Shown here piece by piece: positions 55,281 to 64,000 of a stretch of DNA of 64,000 nt. The position numbers were made by a program, and so were the translations under genes. Origin of the DNA: Bimastos eiseni (taxonomy: Eukaryota; Annelida; Clitellata; Crassiclitellata; Lumbricidae). Below the pieces are notes generated by a model. The model was not told the DNA's origin, ran no database searches, and worked only from the letters and a program-made list of their open reading frames with translations. Where the stretch lies: assembly GCA_959347315.1 (NCBI GenBank), contig OY365822.1, positions 7,758,734 to 7,822,733 on the forward strand, written 5' to 3'. Each line of letters starts with the position of its first letter. Position 1 is the first letter of the stretch.

Positions 55281-57622
55281 AAAGTGTGGTGTGTGTGTGT
55301 GTACATATGATTTGTCCAACGAAACCACGCGACAAGACAACACCAGAACTGATTTTGTCCTAATTGTCATCCTAGGCACCTGTGTGTCTATGAATCTATC
55401 GTCAACACAGCGATTCTTCTGTCTCTGCCTCTGCTGTCTCTGTCTCCAAATCCGCTTCCAATTCAACCTCAGTTTCAACCTGAGCCTCAACATCTGCCTC
55501 TTCCGCTGCTTCTGTCCGTCGTCCATCCATCCATGTGTCCGTCCATCAGTCCGTCCGTCCGTCCGTCTGTCTGTCTGTCTGTCTGTCTGTCTCAAAGTCT
55601 GCTTAAGGCCGTCGCATTCAGGCTTTAATAACGACCTATTCGAATCAGTTCCTCATTCATCCTTATTCGCCAGGTGTGGTATCCAGCCTTCGCCTCTCAT
55701 GTTGCAGACTTTATAAGTTGAATAGGTTATCCCTAAGCCCGCTATCACTTGTTCTGTTTGAACCTTGAATCATCTTTTTATATCCGTTAACACTTGCGTT
55801 TTGAGTGAACTTTTAGCATAGATTGTAGGGTGATGTTACATGAAAGGCGTAAGTTCAAAATTCTAATAAATTCCGGGTCAACGGTGCAGAAATCCGGTTC
55901 AAGAATTCGTCTCCATCTGTGCCCCTAGCCAATTCAGCCATGATGAGTACATTGACCGTACACTATTGGTGGGCAGATGAGAGGATATCCACCACCCCGC
56001 CCTCATATGCTCATATGCCAAAGCTATGAATTTTAATTCTTCTTCCTCTTCTTGCTCTTCCTCGTCTTGTTCTCTCTTTCTCCTCCTCTTCTCTTCTTTG
56101 TCCTCATCTTCTTATTCTTCCTCCTCGTCCTCCTCTTCTGATTCTGGTTTTTTTTCTTCTTGTCATTCTTGCTTTTCTTCCTCTTGTTTTCCTTCCTCTT
56201 CATCATCTTCATCTTCAGCAGAAGCTGAACACAAGTAAGAATTATTAAAGTCTTATTTCTTGTTGCAGGACTTCAAGCTCTGGCCCGAAGATGCAGCGAC
56301 CTACGTAAGCAACTATATATCATCTCCGAAACTATTGAAGACCCGTGTCTTCTAACTGTAACTCATCCATAATAGTCTAGTGCAACGTTTCTCAAACTGT
56401 GTTCCGTGGTGTGAAGACAGAGCCTTCGTAGAAATCTTTCAGTTCGAACAATAAGCTTAAACCAAGTTAAAACACATGATATGAACTTTTCCTAGGAGGC
56501 TTTTGCTTAACATCTGTGTATATACATGAAAGAGAATTCATATGCCATTGTCATCGATATTTATATTGTTATTGATCTAAACCTAAGCATATACTTGTGC
56601 GAATTCTCAAGCGTTTTTACGGACAACAGAATACGTTTATAGTTTTGGACGGGAGTTCCGCCAACAAATATTTATATCAAAAGGGTTCCACGGCCAATAA
56701 AAGATTGGGAAAGCTGGTCTATAGTGTACTGTAACCTACAGTGATAGTTACACAGTACTTACATGCATTAGATTTCGCGCTGAACTATAGTTCAGAAAAC
56801 TGTCTCTGTCTTTTTTAAAATCCCCAGTGCAGCCGTCTCTTGATTTAATATTATTCGCCAGAAAGCACAAGTGTTTCTGTCATGCATATTATTTATATGG
56901 TACGCATTAGGAATACCATCGTATAAATTAAATAATTTAGAACAATTATTTGTTTTAGGAATACCATCGTATAAAGCGCTTTACAAAGTAAATCTCAGCG
57001 ATGTTGATTACATGCTTGGACGGCAGACGGTTCGATCCCTGATAGAGGAAGTGGGATTCGAAGAAGAGGTCCTTCGAAGGGTCATAATTAGGGAACAGGA
57101 GATGACTGGTAAGTTGTCAGTGATACAGCTCAATGCATAAAACCTATTGGAATGTATTGTGAAATTGTATAACATGCGATGTGACATGTTATGTGATGTA
57201 ATATGTGGTGCGATGTAATAACATACTGTTATGAATTCATATGCGAAGATAATATGGTGTGATGTGATACATAATCAGATGTAACAACATGCTGTGTGTA
57301 TTCTGTAAATGTTGGGTAATGAGAAGTATTAGGCAATGTGATGTTATTTGTGAAGTGGTGCATATTGACGGTGATGATGACGATGACGATGATGATACTG
57401 ACGACGACGATGACGATGATGATGGTGGAGATGAAGAGGAGGAGAAGGAGGTGGAGGAAGATTACTGTAATTATAAGATGACGATTGCGATGACTATAAA
57501 TTCTACCATTACCTATGGTGCCTAAGAAATTGTTTCTAATTTTATGTTCAGGGAAGACTTTCATAGATGCAGCCCAACTCATGACAACCGTTTTTCAATT
57601 GCTGGACGCTCGATTCTCGTAG
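54449..57622 (+). CDS. BIR-UBA gene 5: small IAP-like protein with a damaged zinc knuckle
   Basis: Exons are 54,449-54,629, 56,269-56,304, 56,959-57,108 and 57,552-57,622, giving 145 residues. Introns are phase 1 (donors GTATAC, GTAAGC, GTAAGT). Exon 1 (MSEPPHWKDHFYLSSLSNEF) is clearly homologous to the others, but the second Cys of CxxC is Phe (VCMTF) and the ligand His is Tyr (EAIYRKLNVDC), so it should not bind zinc in the BIR manner. Exon 2 reads LQALARRCSDL. Exons 3-4 give RSLIEEVGFEEEVLRRVIIR, MTGKTFIDAAQLMTTVFQLL, DARFS and stop, an intact UBA. It may be a UBA-only binding protein or an early pseudogene. AATAAA at 57,913 could end the transcript. The first part of exon 3 is duplicated just upstream (56,908-56,930). 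Confidence 0.62.
55228..55279. repeat. (TA)n microsatellite
   Basis: About 26 TA units in intron 1 of gene 5. TCTG/GTCC units follow at 55,510-55,595. Confidence 0.95.
56030..56225. repeat. (TTC)n/(CTC)n pyrimidine tract before the microexon of gene 5
   Basis: Ser-rich open frames here are artefacts of TCT/TCC triplets. It ends about 40 bp before the microexon acceptor (TTTCTTGTTGCAG). Confidence 0.9.
56381..56725. mobile_element. hAT-like MITE in intron 2 of gene 5
   Basis: The left part is GTGCAACGTTTCTCAAACTG, then TGTTCCGTGG. The right part is GGGTTCCACGGCCAATAAAA, then GATTGGGAAAGC. This terminal plan (CAAACTG...TTCCGNGG at one end, its inverse at the other) is seen in many hAT-derived repeats. 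Exact ends are uncertain. Confidence 0.5.
57370..57470. repeat. (GAT)n/(GAC)n microsatellite in intron 3 of gene 5
   Basis: The same kind of tract sits at the same place in gene 2 (17,405-17,490), so it predates their duplication. Confidence 0.9.
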
Positions 57623-58100
57623 TGAGGGATGCGTTGGTGTAGAGATGACAGGGTTGATGAATTGACGCTGGATTGTTTGCTCAGCCGCGGCGTAGGTGCT
57701 AAAGAGATTTTACGTGTACATCATATCGTCCTCTTAGATATATTTGGCGCCATCGAACACTCAACAGGAGATCTCCACCAATTTCATTCGCCTCCTATCT
57801 TGTCTCTTAATTCAACCTCCTCACATCCGCTTGCGCTCTCGTCTGCTACCTTTGCTCGGACTGGTAAACTCCGCCACTGCTTGCAGTCCATCAGTGCCAG
57901 TCCCAAGCCTGAATAAAGGAGGAGGGCGACGCTAACGATCTGTGTTACAACACAGTGTCATTAAACTCCAATTCACCTGTAGCACTGGTCACGCTGTCTC
58001 CTTGGCTTGACCTCCCCGCGTTTTGGCACTGGGACGAAGCGAAATTAGTTGAAAATTAGTTGTGTATATATACCAAATTGCCAATTACCAAATCAAGTCC

Positions 58101-58103
<3 letters not shown>

Positions 58104-58167
<64 letters not shown>
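58104..58167. repeat. (TA)n microsatellite inside a dispersed repeat
   Basis: About 32 TA units, flanked by TCAAGTCCACAA on the left and the inverted copy of the 12,755/22,360 repeat on the right. Confidence 0.95.
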
Positions 58168-58172
<5 letters not shown>

Positions 58173-58276
58173 ACTGGATTTGGTAATGCGCCGGTGAATA
58201 AGCTGGTCTCTCTGTCGTGGCTTTGTGAGCTTTGAGAAATTTTTGAAGATTCGCACACAAGCCTACCTATAACATG

Positions 58277-58644
58277 CATCGTCCAAGGCTGAGGCGCCTC
58301 TTTAAAAATGGGTCGTATACTTTTGGGAGTCCCTTCAGAACTTGTTTAGGTCTACACTGAGTCTGGGACTTTGGTTGTGTTCAGTTTGGTTGTGTTCAGC
58401 TTAGCATGTGCAAAAGCCCACAAAGCTCAATCGGTTGTCGTTTTGTGGGTGATATTGACGCATCGTCCAAGGCTGAGGCGCCTCTTTAAAAATGGGTCGT
58501 ATACTTTTGGGAGTCCCTTCAGAACTTGTTTAGGTCTACACTGAGTCTGGGACTTTGGTTGTGTTCAGTTTGGTTGTGTTCAGCTTAGCATGTGCAAAAG
58601 CCCACAAAGTTCAATCGGTTGCCGTTTTGTGGGTGATATTGACG
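58277..58644. repeat. 184-bp tandem duplication, two nearly identical copies
   Basis: The word CATCGTCCAAGGCTGAGGCG starts at 58,277 and again at 58,461. The copies differ at only about two positions. Inside each, GTTTGGTTGTGTTCAG is itself a local repeat. The identity suggests a recent event. Confidence 0.95.
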
Positions 58645-58669
58645 CAGCAATGACACTGTACGGGTGTAC

Positions 58670-59080
58670 GGGTGCGTATGGTGGAGAGGTGGGCCCGGAA
58701 AAATGTACGTGCGCAAATATAATTGTCTAATTATGACGTCCACAATACAGAATATGAAAATCAGAACTGTAAACCCAATCACTGACTATATATTCCTGCT
58801 TAATCAATTTCATGTAGCATTAAAAAGGTTTCAAATGCAAGTGTTGTTAGTGTTTTAATTCTTCGTAACAGTTAACAAATTTAAGCTGTTAAATATGATG
58901 CTTAGCATAAATAAATAGCCTGTGGTAAAATCAATGTCTTATAAACGTTTTTCAATGGGGGGAGGATAGCGCTCAACTGTGCGTACGCGTGGGGAGGGTT
59001 CCACGAAATGTACGCGGTGCAACAGGGGGAGGGGGTCCGAAAATCCTATTTTTTGCGTACGTAATATATGGATGGGCCCT
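58670..59080 (-). mobile_element. Second TIR element family, copy 2 (5'-truncated)
   Basis: Inverted relative to 19,833-20,322. The intact end on the minus strand is AGGGCCCATCCATATATTAC. The other end stops at the edge of the 184-bp duplication. The AT-rich core with TTTACAGTTCTGATTTTCAT (minus strand) is shared. Confidence 0.7.
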
Positions 59081-59084
59081 AACT

Positions 59085-59155
59085 CCTCGGACGAGGGTCG
59101 AACCCGCACTCTCCGCGTTACAGGTCGACCGCTCTAAACAATGGGCCACCAATGC
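59085..59155 (-). mobile_element. tRNA-Thr-like SINE head
   Basis: Minus strand: GGTGGCCCATTGTTTAGAGC (box A), GACCTGTAACGCGG (anticodon-like TGT) and GTGCGGGTTCGACCCTCG (box B). It is the best tRNA-like match in the window, but the acceptor and anticodon stems are imperfect and the tail runs into the TIR element. Confidence 0.55.
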
Positions 59156-59319
59156 CCACCACGACACAAGAATGGACAAATGAATGAATAAAATGAAGGA
59201 ATGAAGGAAGGAATTAGAGCTTAGAAGTAAAGAAGAAGCAAGGGAGGAAGGGTGATTGGTGCACAGGACCGAGTACACTTCAGCACAATACCGAGATGAA
59301 CAGAGCGCAAATGCCGATG

Positions 59320-60195
59320 CAGTGTTGGGCACGAGACCAAAACCTCGAGACCAAGGCAGATACCAAGACCGAGAGGTCCAGGACCAAGACCGGGTTATCC
59401 GAGACCAAGACCATGACCAAGACCGAGAGATCCAAGACCAAGACCGGGTTGTCCGAGACCAAGACCATAACCAAGACCGATGGTCCGAGAACAAGACCAA
59501 GACCGATGCTCTTTTTTTATAAACAATTCAATTTATTACGACGCTAAAACGGAATAACATGCATAAAACATAAATTATTGCTGAAGAATACTAATCTCAA
59601 TAATGGTCCAGCAACAGTTTTCCCGTTCAATCTGAACTTTTGTGGGTCCAGCCCTTAGATTCGGCCTGAGAATATCACACTATAAATTATTTACGGTATG
59701 CGATAGGTAAATACTAAATACTTTAAGACAAGTAGATTAACGTTCCGTTTGAATGATGTAGGTCTACATGTACTTGTTCTTGGAATTGTAGGTTAATAGT
59801 GACTACACGTGGCCGATCACACAAATGTTAGATTGTTCCAGAACCTTGATATTTGTGAAAGCAAATTTTTAAATGGCTGGCTGCGTTGAAAATGCATTTT
59901 TTGCACACAGTGACATGTGTATATAAATGGTCTAAACACCGGTGTCTCTAATCAAAAATAACCGACAAATATAAAAGAAATTGCTCTGATACGGCAAATG
60001 ATCATGATCGCTAACCTAAGACGGAGACCAATCCCAAGACCTTTCTTTTAAGACCAAGACCGACGAATCCGAGACCAAGACCAAGACCGATGGTCCGAGA
60101 CCAAGACCTGTGAATTCGAGACCAAGACTAAGACCGCAGTTTTCCGGTCTCGAGACCGTCTCGAGACCAAGACCACGGTCTCGAGACCACATTCC
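59320..60195. mobile_element. Non-autonomous hAT-like element, copy D
   Basis: Same termini and same TGCCGATG/TGCCGATA flanks as copy C, so the insertion predates the segmental duplication. It is 117 bp longer, mainly through a segment at about 59,615-59,695 and extra GACCAAGACC repeats. Confidence 0.65.
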
Positions 60196-60684
60196 TGCCG
60201 ATAGGTCAGCCGATTTATATGGATCCTGGTCGGGTCCGCAATTAACTAAGAGGTACAATGAACGAACGATTTTACTAAAGCTAAATCGAGAAAAGTTGCT
60301 TTTAAAAGATAGTGTCGAGGTCCGTATAGGAATTTTTGTCGCCTCCTCTGGCTGCTGAACGCAAATGCAGTAGAAGAATGTTCCGCCGGTATGATCCTGT
60401 TAACGGGAAAACACGACGGGCTCGCGTTGAAGTGTGTTCTTGTCATTGTTCATCAAATGACATTTCCATGGGATCTTTTCTGGTGTCACAGTTATAGGGA
60501 CCGCTGGGATGAGATTTTTTATGTTGATGTGCTCGGCTTATCAGTCAAATGAATATCAGCCGCATGCGCATTTCACAATTCAAACTGCAGCTTCTAGATG
60601 GCCACACTCAATCGTATAGGCCGACCGCATTAATCGTGATTGTGATCGTGAATATGATATTTACTATGTCAGAGATTGCTCGCA

Positions 60685-60933
60685 GTGGAAGGTTGCTATC
60701 GACGTGAATCAGATGGTTTTGTCTGCACGTTCTGCGGAATCCACATAAGAGCCACGGAAGATCCAGAAGCCGTCCATCTGATGCTTCCAGTGGCGTGTGA
60801 CAGATCCCCAGCAAACGGTCGACCTTACATACCTCAGGCATCACGTACGTAGAAAACGAGGGCGAAATAATTATTCAAACCAGTATTATTCCGATATTTA
60901 GTATCAAACAAATTCGTGCGGAAACATAGTAAA

Positions 60934-61000
<67 letters not shown>

Positions 61001-61799
61001 TAATAATAATAGTAATAACAACAACAATAATAATAATTACCTAAGTCACGTGATATCTAGGCGTGCGTCTGTATGTCGGTCCGCAGCACCGGATGCATTA
61101 GCGTATGGCAAGTTTTTCCGTAAATCTTCCGTAAACCTTACTACACCGCTGTTTCTCGTTGCAAGAGTCTTGCGTCTGTCGTAGGGCATAAGTAAACAAG
61201 TGCCTGAATCGCGTTTCAAATTTTTTATTCACGTCTATGTGAATATATTTGCAGTCATTGGAATGAAATACAGCGTGTAATGTAACTATATTTGCAGTTA
61301 ATAACATTAAATTGAATCTTAATGGGTAATGCTGGCATATTTGAGTATTGACCGCGGCGAACTTACAGTAGACCTTTGCTTAGGTGACGCACATTATTCG
61401 CCTTGACTGTTTCGTTGAATTAATGTGTATCTTAGCTCTGCGTCCCATTGTCTTAGCAACGTTAAAATTAGGTATGACCCGTGACTTTTCAAGAGTTAAC
61501 ATCTAATAATAATAATAATAATAATAATAAAATATGTAACAATAACCCGCGGGTCGACCCGACCCTTGGACCATTCTGAATATTCTTCTACTCTGCAGCG
61601 GTGGTCAACCGAGTGTTGGTATCAAAATTTTATCAATCTAGCTTGCTTTGCCTCGGAACATAGTCGGATGAGACCAACACGTTGTATTAATTTTCTGTTC
61701 GCAAGAGGACGCTATAGCGTATACAGTGAGGTTCTTTGAAAAGAGAAATTATTTCTGTTTCAGCTATCTTTCGTCTGGCCGAAAGATGTTCCGGTCTAC
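60685..61799 (+). pseudogene. BIR-UBA copy 6: exon 1 without ATG, plus microexon, UBA exons missing
   Basis: Exon 1 (60,685-60,844) reads EGCYRRESDGFVCTFC, then EDPEAVHLMLPVAC, with all zinc ligands kept. The codon matching the start of gene 4 is GTG. The microexon (61,764-61,799) reads IFRLAERCSGL with a GTAAAT donor. The paralogous intron ends at 62,620 and the UBA exon is absent from its expected place. The frame itself is undamaged, so decay is recent, or missing exons lie beyond the window and an upstream start is used. Confidence 0.6.
60936..61040. repeat. (AAT)n microsatellite
   Basis: About 27 AAT/AAC triplets at the position where copy C has the (CTG)n/(CTGATAATG)n tract. Confidence 0.95.
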
Positions 61800-62155
61800 G
61801 TAAATTTCAATAAAACTAATAATATTCGTTTGTTGCGGTCAAATTTGCGCGACCATGGTATGATTACAATCATAATATAAATTTGAACGAATGACAACAA
61901 GTTATTACAAGAGTCATACTTAACTGTACGACAGTCATGCAAGGGTCCATATTTTCGTGTCTAGATGGGGAAGAGGAAGATGAATAAGGACCAGGCAATT
62001 TCATCATTTTTTAATTTTATTATTATTATTATTATTATTATTATAGTTATTATAGCTATAATTATTGTTACCCGATGTAGTTCTGAACCCTCAGGTGATA
62101 CAGTAACTGTCCGGAACGAGAATAAATTGGTAATCTGGATATTATTAATATTATT

Positions 62156-62186
<31 letters not shown>

Positions 62187-62524
62187 TTATTAGTAGTATC
62201 GTCGTGGTCGTCGTCATCATCATCGTCATCGTCATTATCATTATCATTGATATTATTTTTATTATTATTGTTGTGCGGTGCCAATTGTTTTCTGCTAGCA
62301 TCCGTACAGTTTTTAAAATCCTGATGATACGTTAAATTATATGTTTGGACAAAATACGCCAGTGTTTTAGTAACCTTTCACCGTTGGTTCATTAGTATTA
62401 TTTCATCACCCACAATAAATTCAACCAATGGTTTAGAATGCAAATGTGCATATACATACTATAGCAATTATTGTCTAGTCTTTTTCTCCTTCACAAAGGT
62501 GTTCTATGGATTTATATGGTCACA

Positions 62525-62579
62525 GAGTCTATACTTCTACCCTATTTAGCCAAACTAATTGTCTAATGTAATTGGGTCT
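62525..62579 (-). other. 55-bp local inversion relative to 44,911-44,965
   Basis: The segment starting GAGTCTATACTTCTACC is the reverse complement of 44,911-44,965 (AGACCCAATTACATTGGAC to GTATAGACTC), while the flanks on both sides remain in the same orientation. Confidence 0.85.
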
Positions 62580-62639
62580 AGACTCTATATGACCTCTGGT
62601 ACATCTCTTTCATCTGTCTATTATCCATTTAAGTGCTCA

Positions 62640-64000
62640 CGACTGTCACTGTGGCCCACTACGCATGTAATGAATGTAATGCGAGTGTAAATACAAAACA
62701 ATACAATACAACTGTAATTTATCACGCCATTCTTACGAGACGTTATTAATTACACGACGTTATTAGTTCAGAAGTTCACACAGGCCTCGAACAGCGCAAC
62801 TGCAGTTATATTGCAGAGCAATTGTACACGAAAGACTTGCTCATGATCCTTACAATGCAACTTTTCTGTTTCATAAACACCATGTCAAATCAAGTCCACA
62901 ATGGCCAGGTTGCTTGGTGGGTTTTGACCATTATTTGGAAAGTTCCTGGATCCTATGTGTTAATGGAGCAGTAAGTGCCAATAACCTCCTTACATCAGTT
63001 TTTGCAATATTTTGCACTCAAGCATGTTGACCTGTTCAAGCAATCGATCTGTATATTAAAATAGTAGAAAATAATATTACTGTAAGTGAGCTAAATTTTG
63101 TTCCAGATTTCAGCCACATCTGCACCCCTAGGCAACACAGTAAGAACGAGAATACTGACCGTACACTGTCGATAGGAAGATGAGACTACGAGGGAGAAGA
63201 CTGGACAATCACCCAAAAAACTAGCCGCGAGGCAGTCATAGTGTATTATGCTGTGGCTGAGAAAATAAGCTCTTAATACCATGGCTACCTCATGGCTAGT
63301 TCAATGGGCTGCTTTTCAGTTGCACAATCACTCTAGATTCTATGCTTTGTCTTCATTTGCCTTTAAGTTCTGCGTCCCACTGCTACAGAAACGCTGTTTG
63401 GCATACAATCACGTGCAGTCATCTCTCTCTCGACTGAAGATATCCAACTCAAGTTTCCACTCTAAAATGCGAGGTAAAGGGAGAGAGAGAGGAAAGGGAG
63501 GGAGCGAGGAACAGGGAGAGAGAAGCAGACATACACAGACAGACAGACATAGAGAGAAAGTGAGGGTAATCTTTATCATTGTGTAGCAGATCTATTTTCT
63601 CAGTCCTCATAAAATCTGTTATTCCTCCATTCACTGAGCGGAGTCATTGGTTAAATTACATGCATGACGCGAAGTCGCCTTGCATAGCTGCCACATAATT
63701 ATATTCGCCTTCTGTTATATTCGTTCTATAACAATCGTTCATGCTCTGTTGTCACGACACTGCGTCCGTGTAAGTTAAGATGTAGTTAAAATTACAGATA
63801 TCACTTTTTGCATTATAATTATCAGTAAATAATAATAATTAGTATTATTATATTACTATATACTGGTAATTTTGACGGAAATATATCATCCTCATTGTAG
63901 ATGTTAAATAATAATAATTATTACAACAACGACTACTGTGATAGTAATTATGATATTTATTATAATAATAATTATTTTTGTAGTTAGTATCATTCTCATT
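62640..64000. other. Right end: SINE-like repeat, three-copy motif, no supported gene
   Basis: 62,640-62,960 matches the SINE-like repeat at 47,115-47,410. 63,095-63,200 matches 46,003-46,110. 63,480-63,550 is a (GA)n/(GACA)n tract. The remainder is AT-rich. A 101-codon plus-strand frame at 63,281 runs into the GA tract and has no recognisable motif. Confidence 0.45.

Larger units (their letters stand above)
59254..62620 (+). repeat. Segmental duplication, member D (pairs with 41,740-45,000)
   Basis: Collinear with the gene-4 segment up to the last intronic bases before the UBA exon. Beyond TTTCATCTGTCTA the match stops. Differences include extra sequence in the hAT-like element, changed microsatellites and a small inversion. 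Confidence 0.92.

Noticed and set aside
56026..56238. Ser-rich 70-codon frame
   Set aside because: Pyrimidine-rich intron tract directly before the microexon acceptor of gene 5.
57289..57525. Acidic 78-codon frame
   Set aside because: Translation of a (GAT)n/(GAC)n microsatellite in intron 3 of gene 5.

Overview
This window looks like nuclear DNA from an animal, most likely a marine invertebrate; I cannot name the species. The evidence is phase-consistent introns with GT/AG junctions, a near full-length CR1/L2-type LINE plus several 5'-truncated relatives, tRNA-derived SINE pieces, hAT-like and other TIR elements, and very many microsatellites. The small gene family found here resembles the inhibitor-of-apoptosis (BIR plus UBA) families that are expanded in molluscs and some other invertebrates, but that is only a hint about taxonomy. 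There are no rRNA genes, no intact tRNA genes and no prokaryotic features.

Layout. 1-5.1 kb: old repeats and a LINE with an ORF1 and an ORF2 that carries a PHD finger, an endonuclease and a reverse transcriptase, broken by three nonsense codons and frameshifts. 5.1-6.9 kb: two remnants of the gene-bearing duplicated unit. 7-14 kb: LINE tails, minisatellites and dispersed repeats. 14.4-17.6 kb: the best-preserved gene of the cluster. 18.4-25 kb: paralogous flank, two families of TIR elements and an orphan exon-like ORF. 25-28 kb: a LINE fragment and a very long CT/GA inverted simple repeat. 29.9-30.1 kb: a BIR-like first exon whose intron is filled by a 7.5 kb array of a 33-bp minisatellite (31,137-38,625). 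38.6-41.2 kb: post-array direct repeats, a four-copy repeat family and a truncated first exon. 41.7-45.9 kb: a second complete gene, beginning inside a 3.3 kb segment duplicated at 59.3-62.6 kb. 54.4-57.6 kb: a third complete gene. 60.7-61.8 kb: a partial fourth gene in the duplicate segment.

The central theme is a locally amplified family of small genes (138-148 residues), each with four coding exons: a BIR-like zinc-knuckle exon, a 36-nt microexon, and a UBA domain split over two exons, with a stop immediately after the UBA and no RING. All visible introns are phase 1, and exons 2 and 4 have identical lengths in the three complete copies. Copies differ by zinc-ligand loss, start-codon shift, donor loss and loss of the 3' exons. 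This suggests birth-and-death evolution driven by segmental duplication, with mobile elements inserted into individual duplicates. Protein-family calls come from reading motifs by eye, not from a database search.
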